Part shown: positions 15,740-25,155 of the stretch, piece by piece
How positions within the stretch are numbered: the stretch's first letter is position 1
How the letters are laid out: every line of letters begins with the position of its first letter
DNA from: Gammaproteobacteria bacterium
GTDB taxonomy: Bacteria > Pseudomonadota > Gammaproteobacteria > UBA6186 > Azoamicaceae
DNA: 64,000 nt
Direction: 5' to 3'
NCBI GenBank assembly: GCA_013288135.1
Contig: JABDCL010000001.1
Coordinates: forward strand, 1 to 64,000
Program-made: the position numbers and the translations under genes
Notes under the pieces: model-generated
What the model was told of the DNA's origin: nothing
Seen by the model: the letters and a program-made list of their open reading frames with translations, nothing else
The model's database searches: none

Positions 15740-17293
15740 TTATTGTGTTCGTAACTGAAAAACATTATTCTTGTGTTCATTTGCAACGAAATCTTCTTCT
15801 TTCAACAAAGGGAAAACCAAAAAGACCGTCCTACCTTCATGTATTTTATTTTCAGTATAAAAGTTCCCTTGGTGCATTTTTATAAGTTTTTCGATAAATT
15901 TAGATTCTATACTTTCGAATTCAAATAAAGGATCTTCTCGCCAACCCAATGCACTTTCCATACGTTTTAATTCTTCTTCACTTAAGCCAAAACTATTATC
16001 TTTAATAATAATCTCTATATGAGTTGTATCCTCTTTCAAAAAAACTCTTGAAAATATATTTATTTGCTCTCGTTCTGGTGAATTTTCAATCGATTGTGAA
16101 ATTAAATTTACAAAAATTTGCTTTAATTTTAATGCATCCCCATACATGGCAGGAATATTTTCTTCTAACTGCATATTTATTTCAATTTCTTTTTGAATAC
16201 CAGATTGCAAGTTAATTTGGACAGATTCTTTAATAAGATCATTAAAATCAAAATAAGATAAGTCTAAAGAATTAGATGTTTTAAATTTAATATTAATAGC
16301 CGCCTCTCGAATTTTTTCTATACATTTAATTGCATTATTTTTCTGATCTTCTGAATAAATGTTATTCGTTATTTGGTTTGATAAAATTTCCGTGTAAACT
16401 AAAATTTCTTTTAAGGGATGGGTAAATGCCCGATTAATGCTTTTAATAAAGTTCTCTTTGGCTTCAGTGGAAGTTTTAACCATTTCATTAGCCAATTCAA
16501 CTTTCTTTCTGTGATTTTCTTTTTTCCTTATATAATGTTTAACAAAAACCAAGGCTTTTGCCAAGTTAAACATTTCAGTTGAAGTTTGTTTAGGTACTTT
16601 AAAATTTGTTTTACCTGTTGAAATAAGAGTGGTCCAATTAGAAAGTTCTGCGATTGGGCCTATGATCTTCTTTCTAAAAAAGAATAATACGATTATACAA
16701 AACAAGCCTGTAAATATGAACCCATAGAGTATTGGAAAAACTTGTCGATGGATCTCCTGTTCAAGCAATTGTTTATTAGATCCAGTAAAAACAATATAGG
16801 GATGATTTTTCATTTTTGTAAAATAGGAATAACCCATTGATTCAACCATTAAATCTTCTGAAAGAAATCCACTGCTTCCTTTGATAGATTCCATTTCTGT
16901 TTTCCCGCAAAAACTTAATTTTAGCTTTTCTTCATCAACAAAAGATTTTGATATTATGTTACACTGATTATCCATTAAGAAAAAACTAGTACCATTTATT
17001 TGACTAATCTTATTAGCATACTCATTGATATGTTTCATTTTTAATTCTGAAAGGGTTTCACTATTTCCTCTTTTTTTATTTTCACTATCCATAGCAATTT
17101 CTATTTCGTGCTGCAAATTTCCTGCTATATTTTTTAATTTCTCATTTTTATCGTTAACATAAAAACTATAAGTATAACAATAAGAAAAAATCGATAATAT
17201 TAATAAGGTCGATAATATTAATAATGAAAAAATCAAATATTCATTTGATAATGATAAGTTAGAAAGCTTATTTTTTATGCCCTTAGTAATCAT
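15740..17293 (-). CDS. Membrane sensor histidine kinase-like protein, degenerate
   Basis: 517 residues with TM1 near 18-40, an extracytoplasmic sensor region of about 140 residues, TM2 near 186-207, a HAMP-like linker, a dimerisation helix and an ATPase domain. The H-box aligns as FIKSINRAFTHPLKEIL against the usual F-x-x-x-x-SHELRTPL pattern. The phospho-accepting His is therefore Arg288, and a His (292) stands at the Thr position. The N-box is kept in part (LKQIFVNLISQSIENS), the first glycine box is DNSFGL rather than DNGxG, and the GxGLGL box is missing. It may be a pseudokinase. There is no adjacent response regulator. It is the nearest signalling gene to the redox/NRPS island, in the same direction as tpx2 but upstream of it. 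Confidence 0.8.
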   Translation of the reverse strand: MITKGIKNKLSNLSLSNEYLIFSLLILSTLLILSIFSYCYTYSFYVNDKNEKLKNIAGNLQHEIEIAMDSENKKRGNSETLSELKMKHINEYANKISQINGTSFFLMDNQCNIISKSFVDEEKLKLSFCGKTEMESIKGSSGFLSEDLMVESMGYSYFTKMKNHPYIVFTGSNKQLLEQEIHRQVFPILYGFIFTGLFCIIVLFFFRKKIIGPIAELSNWTTLISTGKTNFKVPKQTSTEMFNLAKALVFVKHYIRKKENHRKKVELANEMVKTSTEAKENFIKSINRAFTHPLKEILVYTEILSNQITNNIYSEDQKNNAIKCIEKIREAAINIKFKTSNSLDLSYFDFNDLIKESVQINLQSGIQKEIEINMQLEENIPAMYGDALKLKQIFVNLISQSIENSPEREQINIFSRVFLKEDTTHIEIIIKDNSFGLSEEELKRMESALGWREDPLFEFESIESKFIEKLIKMHQGNFYTENKIHEGRTVFLVFPLLKEEDFVANEHKNNVFQLRTQ

Positions 17294-17360
17294 ATATTTC
17301 CCATTAATAATTTAAAGCTAGTATACGGGTTAAAACTGTAAGATAAAAGAATAATATTCT

Positions 17361-18281
17361 TCAACATAAACCCCAAAAAGGATCTTGTGACCATGCTTTT
17401 TTGAAGCCCATATCAAACATTGAGATATTTGGATGTTTTTCAATTAGATCTTTAAGACGAACTGACCAATGATTATTTTTTGAAATAATTTCTAATAAAA
17501 TATATAGCATAGCAGCTTGGGTATATAATTTGTTATTTGGAAGAAATTGTTGTCTAGCATCAGGCATGCTATGTGGTATACATGGCATGATATGAAATGT
17601 ACGATTCCATACAACTGCATGATGTGCACATATATTTCTTAAAAAGGTAAGACTTTGTAGCCAAGATTGTAATACAATATAAGATAAATTAAATTCTTTT
17701 GCTATGGATGCTTTATCTTTCCTATTTCCCAAATACTCGAAAATTTTCGACCAAGTACCCAAAGATAATCCCTCTGCCAACATCCAACTTGCTGGAAAGC
17801 TTGGATTTTCATACTTTGTATAATAATGACTAAAAATGGGATTTTTTCTTTTCTTCTTTTTATGAAATTCTGTTTCTTTCTTAACAGCAGTAATAAAATC
17901 CTCATAAAAGAATGTATGTAAAAATAAGGAGGGATCTGTATACCAATGAGCACCATATTGTATTGACATCCAATTTGAAATGGCAGTTCTTATTGCTACT
18001 TCTATTCTTTCCATAGCATCCATTATTAATAGTCTGAGTTCTCTATCAAAAATATAAAGATCTAAAATAGCGTCAAAATTGCTGCCTTCCTTAAAAACGG
18101 AGTTTGAATTGTTTTTCAAATAAAAAAAGCGGGTGTACCCTGACAAACGATAATAACCAATAAACTGTAAATAATGCTTAGCTTTATCTTCATCTGATAT
18201 ATTTAGATTGCGGCTTCTTAAAAGATTAATCTGCTGAGAAATGGAGAGCGCCGGCTTATTGTAAATAGTTTTTTTAAGCAT
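17361..18281 (-). CDS. Abi_2 / AbiF-AbiD family HEPN protein (abortive infection)
   Basis: 306 residues matching the Abi_2 family. The N-terminal KPALSISQQINLLRSRNLNI is followed by the signature FIGYYRLSGYTRFF, then FDAILDLYIFDRELRLLIMDAMERIEVAIR and, near residue 214, RNICAHH. The last contains the R-x4-H motif of HEPN ribonucleases, so the protein is probably an RNase that stops growth on phage attack. The ATG follows directly after the T-run of a hairpin, with no Shine-Dalgarno sequence. Expression would therefore need read-through or processing of the upstream short RNA. Downstream lies the histidine-kinase-like gene. Confidence 0.9.
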   Translation of the reverse strand: MLKKTIYNKPALSISQQINLLRSRNLNISDEDKAKHYLQFIGYYRLSGYTRFFYLKNNSNSVFKEGSNFDAILDLYIFDRELRLLIMDAMERIEVAIRTAISNWMSIQYGAHWYTDPSLFLHTFFYEDFITAVKKETEFHKKKKRKNPIFSHYYTKYENPSFPASWMLAEGLSLGTWSKIFEYLGNRKDKASIAKEFNLSYIVLQSWLQSLTFLRNICAHHAVVWNRTFHIMPCIPHSMPDARQQFLPNNKLYTQAAMLYILLEIISKNNHWSVRLKDLIEKHPNISMFDMGFKKAWSQDPFWGLC

Positions 18282-18334
18282 AAAAAAAGACCCGCTCGGT
18301 TGCGCATCGTTGAGAGGCGTTGCAGGTCCTGTTA
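18282..18334 (-). ncRNA. Short terminator-ended RNA directly upstream of abiF
   Basis: From a transcription start near 18334 the minus strand gives about 50 nt, with a stem GACCTGC / GCGGGTC (18328-18322 with 18295-18289), a 26-nt internal region, and then seven T residues (18288-18282) immediately before the abiF ATG. This is an intrinsic terminator closing a discrete RNA. AbiF-type HEPN genes have been reported with a partner non-coding RNA at this position, so a guide or antitoxin RNA is plausible. The end points are inferred. Confidence 0.65.
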
Positions 18335-18340
18335 CTTAAA

Positions 18341-18369
18341 AGTATGACCATTTCCAAGCCTCGTGTCAA
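18341..18369 (-). promoter_or_regulatory. Sigma-70 promoter of the abiF-associated RNA
   Basis: On the minus strand TTGACA (18369-18364), then 17 bases, then CATACT (18346-18341). This is an almost consensus promoter, and the strongest one I see in the window. Confidence 0.75.
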
Positions 18370-18632
18370 GCGTAAGTTCCTTCTCATGATATGTGCTCCA
18401 TCATTTTTGGATCGGCATTTTGCCATGAAGTGTCACTAATGAATAGAGGGGGTTAAAAAAATTATGATGATATCGACACATTAAGGTGATATACAGGTAT
18501 TTAGTTATTAGCCCAATTGTTTTGTCCTATTTGTTGATATGAGTATAAATTTTAAAATACCCTTACTTACCCCTTTAAACTGATGACTATTTTGATTAAA
18601 ATAGATAACTTCATTTAAGGAATAATAGGTAA

Positions 18633-20027
18633 ATGGTAGATATTACAGTTGTCTTTGCTTATCTCATTATCACTCTCGTTTTAGGTATCTGGGCGAGTAA
18701 AAATGTCAGTTCTGCTGAAGATTATAGAACCGGCGGCAGACGATACCTGGCTTGGGCAGTTTTTGCGACTCTGTCCGCCTCCTATATTGGGGGGGGATTT
18801 ACACTGGGTTTAACAGAAAAAACCTTTCTATATGGCTTTATCTATATTGCTGTTATTTGGGGATATAGTTTAAAAGAGATATTCATAGCGCTTTTTGTTG
18901 TTCCCCGTATGCAAGCTTTCCGTACTGCCTTAACGGTCGGGGACATCATGGAAACAGCATTTGGAAGAAATGCAAAAATTATAACGGGGATAGCCTCTAT
19001 TTTAGTCTGTGTGGGTATTATCGGAGCACAAGTCTCTGCTTGTGGTAGCATCATCTATACCTTTTTAGGCACTCCACCCATGATAAGCGCTCTTCTTGCT
19101 GTCAGCATTGTTATTATTTACTCTACACTCGGAGGCATGAAATCCGTAGTTACGGTTGATACTCTTCATTTCAGTGTATTTGCACTTATTATCCCATTGG
19201 TATTATTCTTTGGATTACAAGAAATTGGTGGAATAACTGCTTTTTTTCAAAACATTCCTAAAACACATCTTGTTTCAACAGAATTGATTGATCTAAAAAC
19301 TTGCATAGTACTTTTTATAAGCTGGTTTCTGGGAGAAACCTTAGTTCCCCCTTACTTCCAACGTTTAATGATTGGTAAAACAATAAAGGAAACAAAATTG
19401 GGCACTTTGGGAAGTGGATTATTCTCCATTTTTTTCCTCTTCCTAATAGGTTGTATTGGCATAATAGCACTATTATTAGAACCCAGACTTCACTCTGCTT
19501 CTGCATTGCCCTATGTTATCCAAACTGTCATGCCTGTGGGTCTTAAGGGATTAGCCATTGCTGCCATGCTTGCAGTCACTATGTCTACCGTAGATTCTTT
19601 TTTAAATAGTGTTTCCATTACATTTTTTCATGATATTCTCGTGCCACTTAAAATCGTTGGGAAAAATAAACATCACGAATTGATTATCACTCGATTAATT
19701 ACCGTCACCATAGGGGTCATTGCACTTTTCATTAGCTTAGGCTTACCCAATTCAATTGATATATTATTGTATTCATACCAATTCTGGACACCCTTTGTTT
19801 TACCTCCCTTTATCATGGCTATTTTTGGCATTCGAGCCTCAGGACAAACTTTCTTAATTTCAACCATTGCGGGCATTATGGGTGTTTTGCTTTGGAATTT
19901 TACACGGCTGCACAGTTCAAATATCTTGATCGATGGCGCCCTAGAAGGAACCATTTTTGGTGTAATACTCAACAGCTTGGCTCTTATAATTTGTTATCGT
20001 TTTCAAAGAAAGGCTGTATTAACTTAA
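18633..20027 (+). CDS. Sodium:solute symporter family protein
   Basis: 464 residues with about 13 hydrophobic helices and the SSS hallmarks. These are an N-terminal YRTGGRRYLAWAVFATLSAS with YIGGGFTLG, and the later LAIAAMLAVTMSTVDSFLNS, where the conserved Ser/Thr residues contribute to the second sodium site. It is an inner-membrane importer driven by sodium. The closest broad groups are proline, pantothenate and acetate carriers, but the substrate cannot be read from sequence. About 210 bp of AT-rich non-coding DNA precede it. It converges with the XRE regulator gene. Confidence 0.9.
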   Translation: MVDITVVFAYLIITLVLGIWASKNVSSAEDYRTGGRRYLAWAVFATLSASYIGGGFTLGLTEKTFLYGFIYIAVIWGYSLKEIFIALFVVPRMQAFRTALTVGDIMETAFGRNAKIITGIASILVCVGIIGAQVSACGSIIYTFLGTPPMISALLAVSIVIIYSTLGGMKSVVTVDTLHFSVFALIIPLVLFFGLQEIGGITAFFQNIPKTHLVSTELIDLKTCIVLFISWFLGETLVPPYFQRLMIGKTIKETKLGTLGSGLFSIFFLFLIGCIGIIALLLEPRLHSASALPYVIQTVMPVGLKGLAIAAMLAVTMSTVDSFLNSVSITFFHDILVPLKIVGKNKHHELIITRLITVTIGVIALFISLGLPNSIDILLYSYQFWTPFVLPPFIMAIFGIRASGQTFLISTIAGIMGVLLWNFTRLHSSNILIDGALEGTIFGVILNSLALIICYRFQRKAVLT

Positions 20028-20030
20028 AGT

Positions 20031-20483
20031 TTATTGATTACCCATTGTTTTATTGATGACCCAGTCTGCAAATCTTTGATCTATTTCTTCAGAAACACCA
20101 ATAGAATATTTGTAAACCTCATCGACACAAGCAAGCACTTGTTTCTTAGATAAGTTAATATTTTTCTTTTCAATAATTATTTGAACACCTTCGATGGCTT
20201 TTATAAAAAGAGTTGCATTCCAAAGACATTCTTCTACTGTTTCTGTTTTAGGTTCAGGATAAAGCGAATTAAGATGATTACCTACCCCTATTAATTCTTC
20301 TATGCTGCAGTTTAGTTCTTTCGCAATTGAGCGAATTGTTTCAATACTCGGGTTTTTTGATCTCCCGTACAAAATATTTTGTAAGGTACTTTGCTTTAAA
20401 CCGGCCCGCCTTTCTAATTCACTAGCAGACATGTTTCTTGTAGAAAGTTGTTGTTTAATATTGTCCTTCAGCTTTGTATGCAT
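20031..20483 (-). CDS. XRE-family transcriptional regulator
   Basis: 150 residues with an N-terminal Cro/CI-type helix-turn-helix (about 7-65: MSASELERRAGLKQSTLQNI with NPSIETIRSIAKELNCSIEE), followed by a helical domain of about 75 residues. The architecture resembles small regulators that pair a HTH with a helical dimerisation domain. It ends four bases from the symporter stop in convergent orientation, so it probably has its own promoter in the 231-bp gap before the LuxR-type gene. The regulated genes are unknown. Confidence 0.85.
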   Translation of the reverse strand: MHTKLKDNIKQQLSTRNMSASELERRAGLKQSTLQNILYGRSKNPSIETIRSIAKELNCSIEELIGVGNHLNSLYPEPKTETVEECLWNATLFIKAIEGVQIIIEKKNINLSKKQVLACVDEVYKYSIGVSEEIDQRFADWVINKTMGNQ

Positions 20484-20714
20484 ACATTATATCTCCAGTT
20501 CCTATAATAAACATTTTTATATACTATTTATCTTTAGTCAACAGTTTTATAATAAAATCTTACATTAAGTTATTTAACATATAATATTTTTGAATAGAAA
20601 TTACGTATATAAACAAAATGTTTGTGTTTTTAAAAAAAATGTAATATTGTATTTATGCGTATCCAGAATGGTGAAAATCCATTTTAGTTAAGTAGATAAT
20701 CGGAGGGTTTAATT

Positions 20715-20969
20715 ATGTCTTCAATACTCAGCACTCAATTTGAACTTGTAGAAAAAAAGACTCAGCTTTCCTCACGTGAAACAGAATGCACGTATTACCT
20801 TTTAAAAGGATTATCTGCAAAAGAAATTGCCAAGATCCTGGGACTGAGCTATCGAACTGTTGAGTTACATTTAATCAACATTAGAAAAAAACTAAACTGT
20901 AACAAGACTTCTACTCTTATTCTCAAACTCATCAATCTAGGATATTTAGAAAAGACTGTTAGTAATTGA
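20715..20969 (+). CDS. Minimal LuxR/GerE-type HTH regulator
   Basis: Only 84 residues, almost entirely a LuxR-type DNA-binding domain (LSSRETECTYYLLKGLSAKE, then IAKILGLSYRTVELHLINIRKKL) without receiver or ligand-binding domain. GGAGG lies seven bases before the ATG. LuxR-type domains bind short palindromes as dimers and often activate from sites near -42. That makes this a candidate regulator of the TACGTA-type promoters at 9-16 kb. About 110 bp upstream there is a partial copy, TAGAAATTACGTAT (20595-20608), with one extra base between half-sites. The link is inference. Confidence 0.85.
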   Translation: MSSILSTQFELVEKKTQLSSRETECTYYLLKGLSAKEIAKILGLSYRTVELHLINIRKKLNCNKTSTLILKLINLGYLEKTVSN

Positions 20970-20978
20970 AATCAGTAC

Positions 20979-22292
20979 TTAAATGCGACGATCCGGTTCC
21001 CCACTTTGAAAAAGGGGGGTTAGGGGGGATTTTGAGGCCATTGGCTGACACCGGCCTGATACCAATGGCCTTTTTAAATTCAAAAATCTCTTTTCAAACA
21101 ATTGATAACTAGCAGCAGCCAATAAAAATGTTACTATAAAATATGAAAAGAAAAATGTATAACTAAATAGCGTTTCATTTTCATTAATACTAGTAACAAA
21201 CAAAGTACTATTGATAAAATAGTTCACAATACGTAAAGAAAGAATGTGCCATAAATACATGCCATATGACAAAACCCCAAGAGTTTGCATTATATTTGAG
21301 CTTAATATCCTAGAAACAATAGACTGTTTATTGACTAAAATCCATAATGTTAATCCTGCAAAGACTAAAGCAAGAATGCTATATTGAAAAACATTAAAAA
21401 TACGATAAGGCTCTTTATCATACCCTGAAGAATACAATGCAACAAAGATCAACACAATAAATAAACATAAGCCGATTATTCGACCCCATACTCGACCCCC
21501 TAATAAATTCATTATTGTATTAAAATTGGTTTTGTTAAAATGAGTATTCTCCTTAGCCACAATCCATCCCGCAAGCCCACCAAACACAAACACTTCTAAA
21601 TAAGTAAAAGGAGAATAATACATGCCACCAAAATTTTGATAAATGACATCTGAATAAAAATAAAATAAACGAGAACAAAATCCTAAACCAATAACAACAG
21701 CAAGCGTAATAAGAACAAAGGGAACACTTTTTTTAAAACGAAACATAAAAAGCATAATGATGGGATAAATTAAGTAAAACTGCTCTTCTACCGCCAAACT
21801 CCATAAAACAACCAACTCAGTTGGGATAAGGCTTGCTTGATAATCAAATCCATTAAATACGGCGAGTGCTAAAGGTATATTCGTCGTAAATGTAAGGATA
21901 TAGGGAAATATATTAAGCAATTGTTCCCATTCTGAAGGTAACGTGGAAAAGGGAGACCAAGAACCCAAAGCAATGACGACTACCAATACATACAGAAAAT
22001 AAAGTGGCCATATTCTCAAAATGCGTCTAAGAAAAAAATAAGACATACTAAAAGAGCCTGTTGCATAAAATTCTTTACAGGCAAGATACGTTAGCAAAAA
22101 AGAAGAAAGAGAGAAAAAATAAGCAGCACCCAATTGACCAAAGTGATAAACACGAGATATTTCAATTATCTTTAATATTAAATTATTTGAGGTTAATTGT
22201 GGCAAAGAAAAGTGATAAAACAAAACAGCAATACAAGCAAGCGCTCGCATCCCTGTCAATTCTTTAAACCAAACCTGATTTTTTGTGGTCAA
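20979..22292 (-). CDS. Acyltransferase family 3 (OafA/YrhL-like) membrane protein
   Basis: 437 residues with about ten membrane helices. The family hallmark KELTGMRALACIAVLFYHFS at the N-terminus contains the catalytic-type His. RRILRIWPLYFLYV and VVLWSLAVEEQFYLIYP follow, as in OafA-type O-acetyltransferases that modify surface sugars. The start is a TTG at 22292, two bases after the pmbA stop, with GGAAG five bases upstream, so it looks coupled to the tldD-pmbA operon. The last 20 or so residues (SPLTPLFQSGE) are encoded by the G-rich repeat at 20998-21033, so the original C-terminus has been replaced. Confidence 0.9.
   Translation of the reverse strand: MTTKNQVWFKELTGMRALACIAVLFYHFSLPQLTSNNLILKIIEISRVYHFGQLGAAYFFSLSSFLLTYLACKEFYATGSFSMSYFFLRRILRIWPLYFLYVLVVVIALGSWSPFSTLPSEWEQLLNIFPYILTFTTNIPLALAVFNGFDYQASLIPTELVVLWSLAVEEQFYLIYPIIMLFMFRFKKSVPFVLITLAVVIGLGFCSRLFYFYSDVIYQNFGGMYYSPFTYLEVFVFGGLAGWIVAKENTHFNKTNFNTIMNLLGGRVWGRIIGLCLFIVLIFVALYSSGYDKEPYRIFNVFQYSILALVFAGLTLWILVNKQSIVSRILSSNIMQTLGVLSYGMYLWHILSLRIVNYFINSTLFVTSINENETLFSYTFFFSYFIVTFLLAAASYQLFEKRFLNLKRPLVSGRCQPMASKSPLTPLFQSGEPDRRI
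20998..21033 (+). repeat. G-rich repeat (CCCCACTTTGAAAAAGGGGGG type), copy 1
   Basis: The sequence TTCCCCACTTTGAAAAAGGG continues with GGGTTAGGGGGGATTT. The same unit occurs at 27601-27635, 29902-29937 and, with one change, 42988-43019, always in the same orientation. This copy forms the 3' end of the acyltransferase gene and supplies its last residues. Confidence 0.85.
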
Positions 22293-22293
22293 T

Positions 22294-23622
22294 TTAACTT
22301 CCGGCTATAGTCATTTTTTCCAATAAAATGGATCCCGTTAAAATATGACTTCGCTTATCGATATCCATACCAATATCCACCAAATCAAGAAACATTTCTT
22401 TTAAATTCCCTGCAATGGTAATTTCCTCAACTGGATACTGAATTTCGCCATTTTCAACCCAAAACCCAGCTGCACCGCGAGAATAATCACCTGTCACTAA
22501 ATTTACACCATGACCCATCAAGTCGGTCACTAAAAGGCCTTTATGCATTTGTTTTAATAAGCCATTTAAATCCAACTTTCCATGAGAAACAACCAGATTA
22601 TGGATCCCACCTGCATTTCCAGTGGTTTTTAAGCCTAATTTTCGTGCAGAATAACTCCCTAAAACATAACTTTCTAATTTGCCATTTTGTACAATATCAT
22701 GGGATCGGGTTGCAACCCCTTCTAAATCAAAAGGTGTACTCCCTAAACCCTTTAGTAAATGAGGTTCTTCACGGATCTGCATAAAATTTGGAAAAACCGT
22801 TTTACCCAAATGATCTAACAAAAACGAAGAACGACGATATAAACTTCCACCTGAAATCGCTGCGATAAAATGACCTAAAAGTCCATGGGCAATTTCTGAT
22901 GAAAAGATAACTGGAACTTGACAGGTTTTAACTTTTCTTGCTCCTAAACGTTTGACCGCTTTTTGTGCCGCACGACGACCCACAACTACTCTGGATTCTA
23001 AATCATGTCCATCTCGCGCAACAGTAAAATCATAGTCCCGTTGCATAGCACCGTTAGACTCACCAACCACACCACAAGTTAAAGAATAACGAGTACTTGG
23101 ATAGGCTCCAATAAATCCATGGGTGTTTCCATACACTCGCCAATGATTATGTGTAGAAAATGTCGCCCCTTCTGAATTGACTATTCTTGGATCTTCTGCG
23201 CGAGCGATATCTTCACACTCTTTCGCCCAAGCAATTGCTTGTTCAGGAGTCACATTTTCAGGATGATATAAATTTAAATCTGGAATTACACGCACCATAT
23301 CTTCAACATTTGCCAACCCTGAAAAAGGATCTTCTTCGGTATATTCTGCAATTCTTAAGGCAGCTTCTAATGAAGATTGAATGCTACTGGGAGAAAAATC
23401 GGAGCTTGTTACTGATCCTTTTCTTTTTCCTTTATAAAGAGTAATGCCTAAGGTTTTATCTTTATGAAACTCAATGGTCTCTACAGAACCCATTCTAACT
23501 GTGGCTGACAATCCGGAATCAATGCTAATCCCAACTTCGGCAGTGGTTGATCCTAAACGTTTTGCATTACTTAATACCATAGAAACCAGTTCTTTCAATT
23601 GAGCTTCATCTTGTTTATTCAT
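22294..23622 (-). CDS. pmbA: TldE/PmbA metalloprotease subunit
   Basis: 442 residues of the TldD/PmbA family. With TldD it forms the heterodimer that matures ribosomally made peptides and clears unfolded proteins. PmbA is the non-metal-binding partner. Family features visible are the N-terminal domain with [16 protein letters not shown], the [23 protein letters not shown] region and the C-terminal [20 protein letters not shown]. The start ATGA overlaps the tldD stop by four bases. A modified-peptide substrate gene is not evident nearby. Confidence 0.95.
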   Translation of the reverse strand: MNKQDEAQLKELVSMVLSNAKRLGSTTAEVGISIDSGLSATVRMGSVETIEFHKDKTLGITLYKGKRKGSVTSSDFSPSSIQSSLEAALRIAEYTEEDPFSGLANVEDMVRVIPDLNLYHPENVTPEQAIAWAKECEDIARAEDPRIVNSEGATFSTHNHWRVYGNTHGFIGAYPSTRYSLTCGVVGESNGAMQRDYDFTVARDGHDLESRVVVGRRAAQKAVKRLGARKVKTCQVPVIFSSEIAHGLLGHFIAAISGGSLYRRSSFLLDHLGKTVFPNFMQIREEPHLLKGLGSTPFDLEGVATRSHDIVQNGKLESYVLGSYSARKLGLKTTGNAGGIHNLVVSHGKLDLNGLLKQMHKGLLVTDLMGHGVNLVTGDYSRGAAGFWVENGEIQYPVEEITIAGNLKEMFLDLVDIGMDIDKRSHILTGSILLEKMTIAGS

Positions 23623-25067
23623 TGGCTCGTACCCCCAACCGTCATGGCATCAATTTTTAAGGTTGGTTGCCCTACACCAACAGGAACACTTTGCCCTTCT
23701 TTACCACAAATCCCAACACCTCTATCCAGTTTTAAATCATTGCCAACCATAGAAACCTGTGTTAACACATCAGGACCATTGCCAATGAGTGTAGCCCCTT
23801 TAACAGGACGCGTTACTTTACCCTTTTCAATTAAATAAGCTTCACTGGCATTAAACACAAATTTTCCAGAAGTAATATCGACTTGTCCTCCCCCAAAGTT
23901 AACCGCATAAAGCCCTTTATCGACTGAAGCAATGATCTCCTCAGGTGTATGATCTCCTGCCAACATATAGGTATTTGTCATGCGTGGCATAGGGAGATGA
24001 GCATAAGATTCTCGTCGACCATTGCCGGTAGATTTTGTTCCCATTAATCGAGCATTCAGTTTATCTTGAAGGTATCCTTTTAGAATACCATTTTCAATCA
24101 AAGTGGTGCATTGTGTCGGTGTCCCCTCATCATCAATATTTAATGATCCCCGACGGCCCGGTAACGTACCATCATCCACGACTGTGCATAAAGGACTGGC
24201 GACTCGTTCTCCCAATCGCCCCGCAAATGCAGAACTCCCTTTGCGATTAAAGTCTCCCTCTAAACCATGTCCTACTGCTTCATGTAATAAAACACCCGGC
24301 CATCCGGGCCCGACAACCACTGGCATTAACCCTGCAGGCGCAGGTATTGCATTTAAATTTAAAACTGCTTGACGAACCGCCTCTCTCGCATAATTTAAAG
24401 CGGTTTCCTCATGCAAAAACATCTGATAATTCATTCGCCCACCCCCTCCACAGGTTCCTTGTTCTCGGCGATTATTTTCTTCTGCAATAACGCTTACATT
24501 CATGCGTACCAAGGGACGAACATCTGCACTGTAAGTGCCATCACTTCCAACGATTAAAATAATTTCATGCATACCCGCCATGCTCACAATCACCTGCTTA
24601 ATACGATGATCTAATCGTCGAGCTTCTTCATTCACTTGTCGCAATAAATTAATTTTTTCAGCTTCACTTAAAGAGTTTAAAGGATCTTCTTCTTGATAGA
24701 ACGGCTTTAAAACTTCCCTTTTATGCCAAACTTGAATTTGATTCTGCCCCCCTTGATGCGCAATGGATCGAGAAGCCATCGCAGCTTGTTCTAAGGCTGG
24801 TAAAATAATTTCATCCGAATAAGCAAAACCCGTTTTTTCGCCACTGATGGCTCTTACACCAACACCATAATCAATGGTATATGCCCCCTCTTTAATGATC
24901 CCATCTTCCAACAACCATGATTCATGTCGAGAACTTTGAAAATAAAGATCGGCTTGATCAACCGTATGTCCCAAAACTTTGCTTAAAACTCGTTGTAACT
25001 CAGTATCTCCTAAGCCTGCGGGTTCTAACAAAATGCGATTGGCTGTTTCTAAATTGCTGGTCATCAA
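23619..25067 (-). CDS. tldD: TldD metalloprotease subunit
   Basis: 482 residues. The catalytic zinc site is the H-E-x-x-x-H motif in [19 protein letters not shown], near the middle of the chain. The C-terminal block [20 protein letters not shown] is typical of TldD. It is the first gene of a tldD-pmbA-acyltransferase operon on this strand. E. coli TldD/E acts on microcin and CcdA. A repeat of the ERIC-like type separates it from the nitrilase gene upstream of it. Confidence 0.96.
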   Translation of the reverse strand: MMTSNLETANRILLEPAGLGDTELQRVLSKVLGHTVDQADLYFQSSRHESWLLEDGIIKEGAYTIDYGVGVRAISGEKTGFAYSDEIILPALEQAAMASRSIAHQGGQNQIQVWHKREVLKPFYQEEDPLNSLSEAEKINLLRQVNEEARRLDHRIKQVIVSMAGMHEIILIVGSDGTYSADVRPLVRMNVSVIAEENNRREQGTCGGGGRMNYQMFLHEETALNYAREAVRQAVLNLNAIPAPAGLMPVVVGPGWPGVLLHEAVGHGLEGDFNRKGSSAFAGRLGERVASPLCTVVDDGTLPGRRGSLNIDDEGTPTQCTTLIENGILKGYLQDKLNARLMGTKSTGNGRRESYAHLPMPRMTNTYMLAGDHTPEEIIASVDKGLYAVNFGGGQVDITSGKFVFNASEAYLIEKGKVTRPVKGATLIGNGPDVLTQVSMVGNDLKLDRGVGICGKEGQSVPVGVGQPTLKIDAMTVGGTSQ

Positions 25068-25096
25068 TTTGATTCCTTAAAAAATATTTTTCTCAA

Positions 25097-25150
25097 TATC
25101 CCTTCTCACGTTTCACGGGAGAAGGTAGTGCGAAGCACCGGATGAGGGCA
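25097..25150. repeat. Palindromic intergenic repeat
   Basis: CCCTTCTCACGTTTCACGGG is followed by AGAAGG, GTGCGAAGCACCGGATGAGG and GC. GTGCGAAGCAC is itself a hairpin, and this unit type is common in intergenic regions of many proteobacteria. It sits between the nitrilase and tldD genes, both on the minus strand. Confidence 0.55.
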
Positions 25151-25155
25151 CCCCT

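Noticed and set aside
20979-21033. C-terminal residues of the acyltransferase as a functional domain
   Set aside because: They are encoded by the inserted G-rich repeat and have the same sequence as the insert in DnaX.
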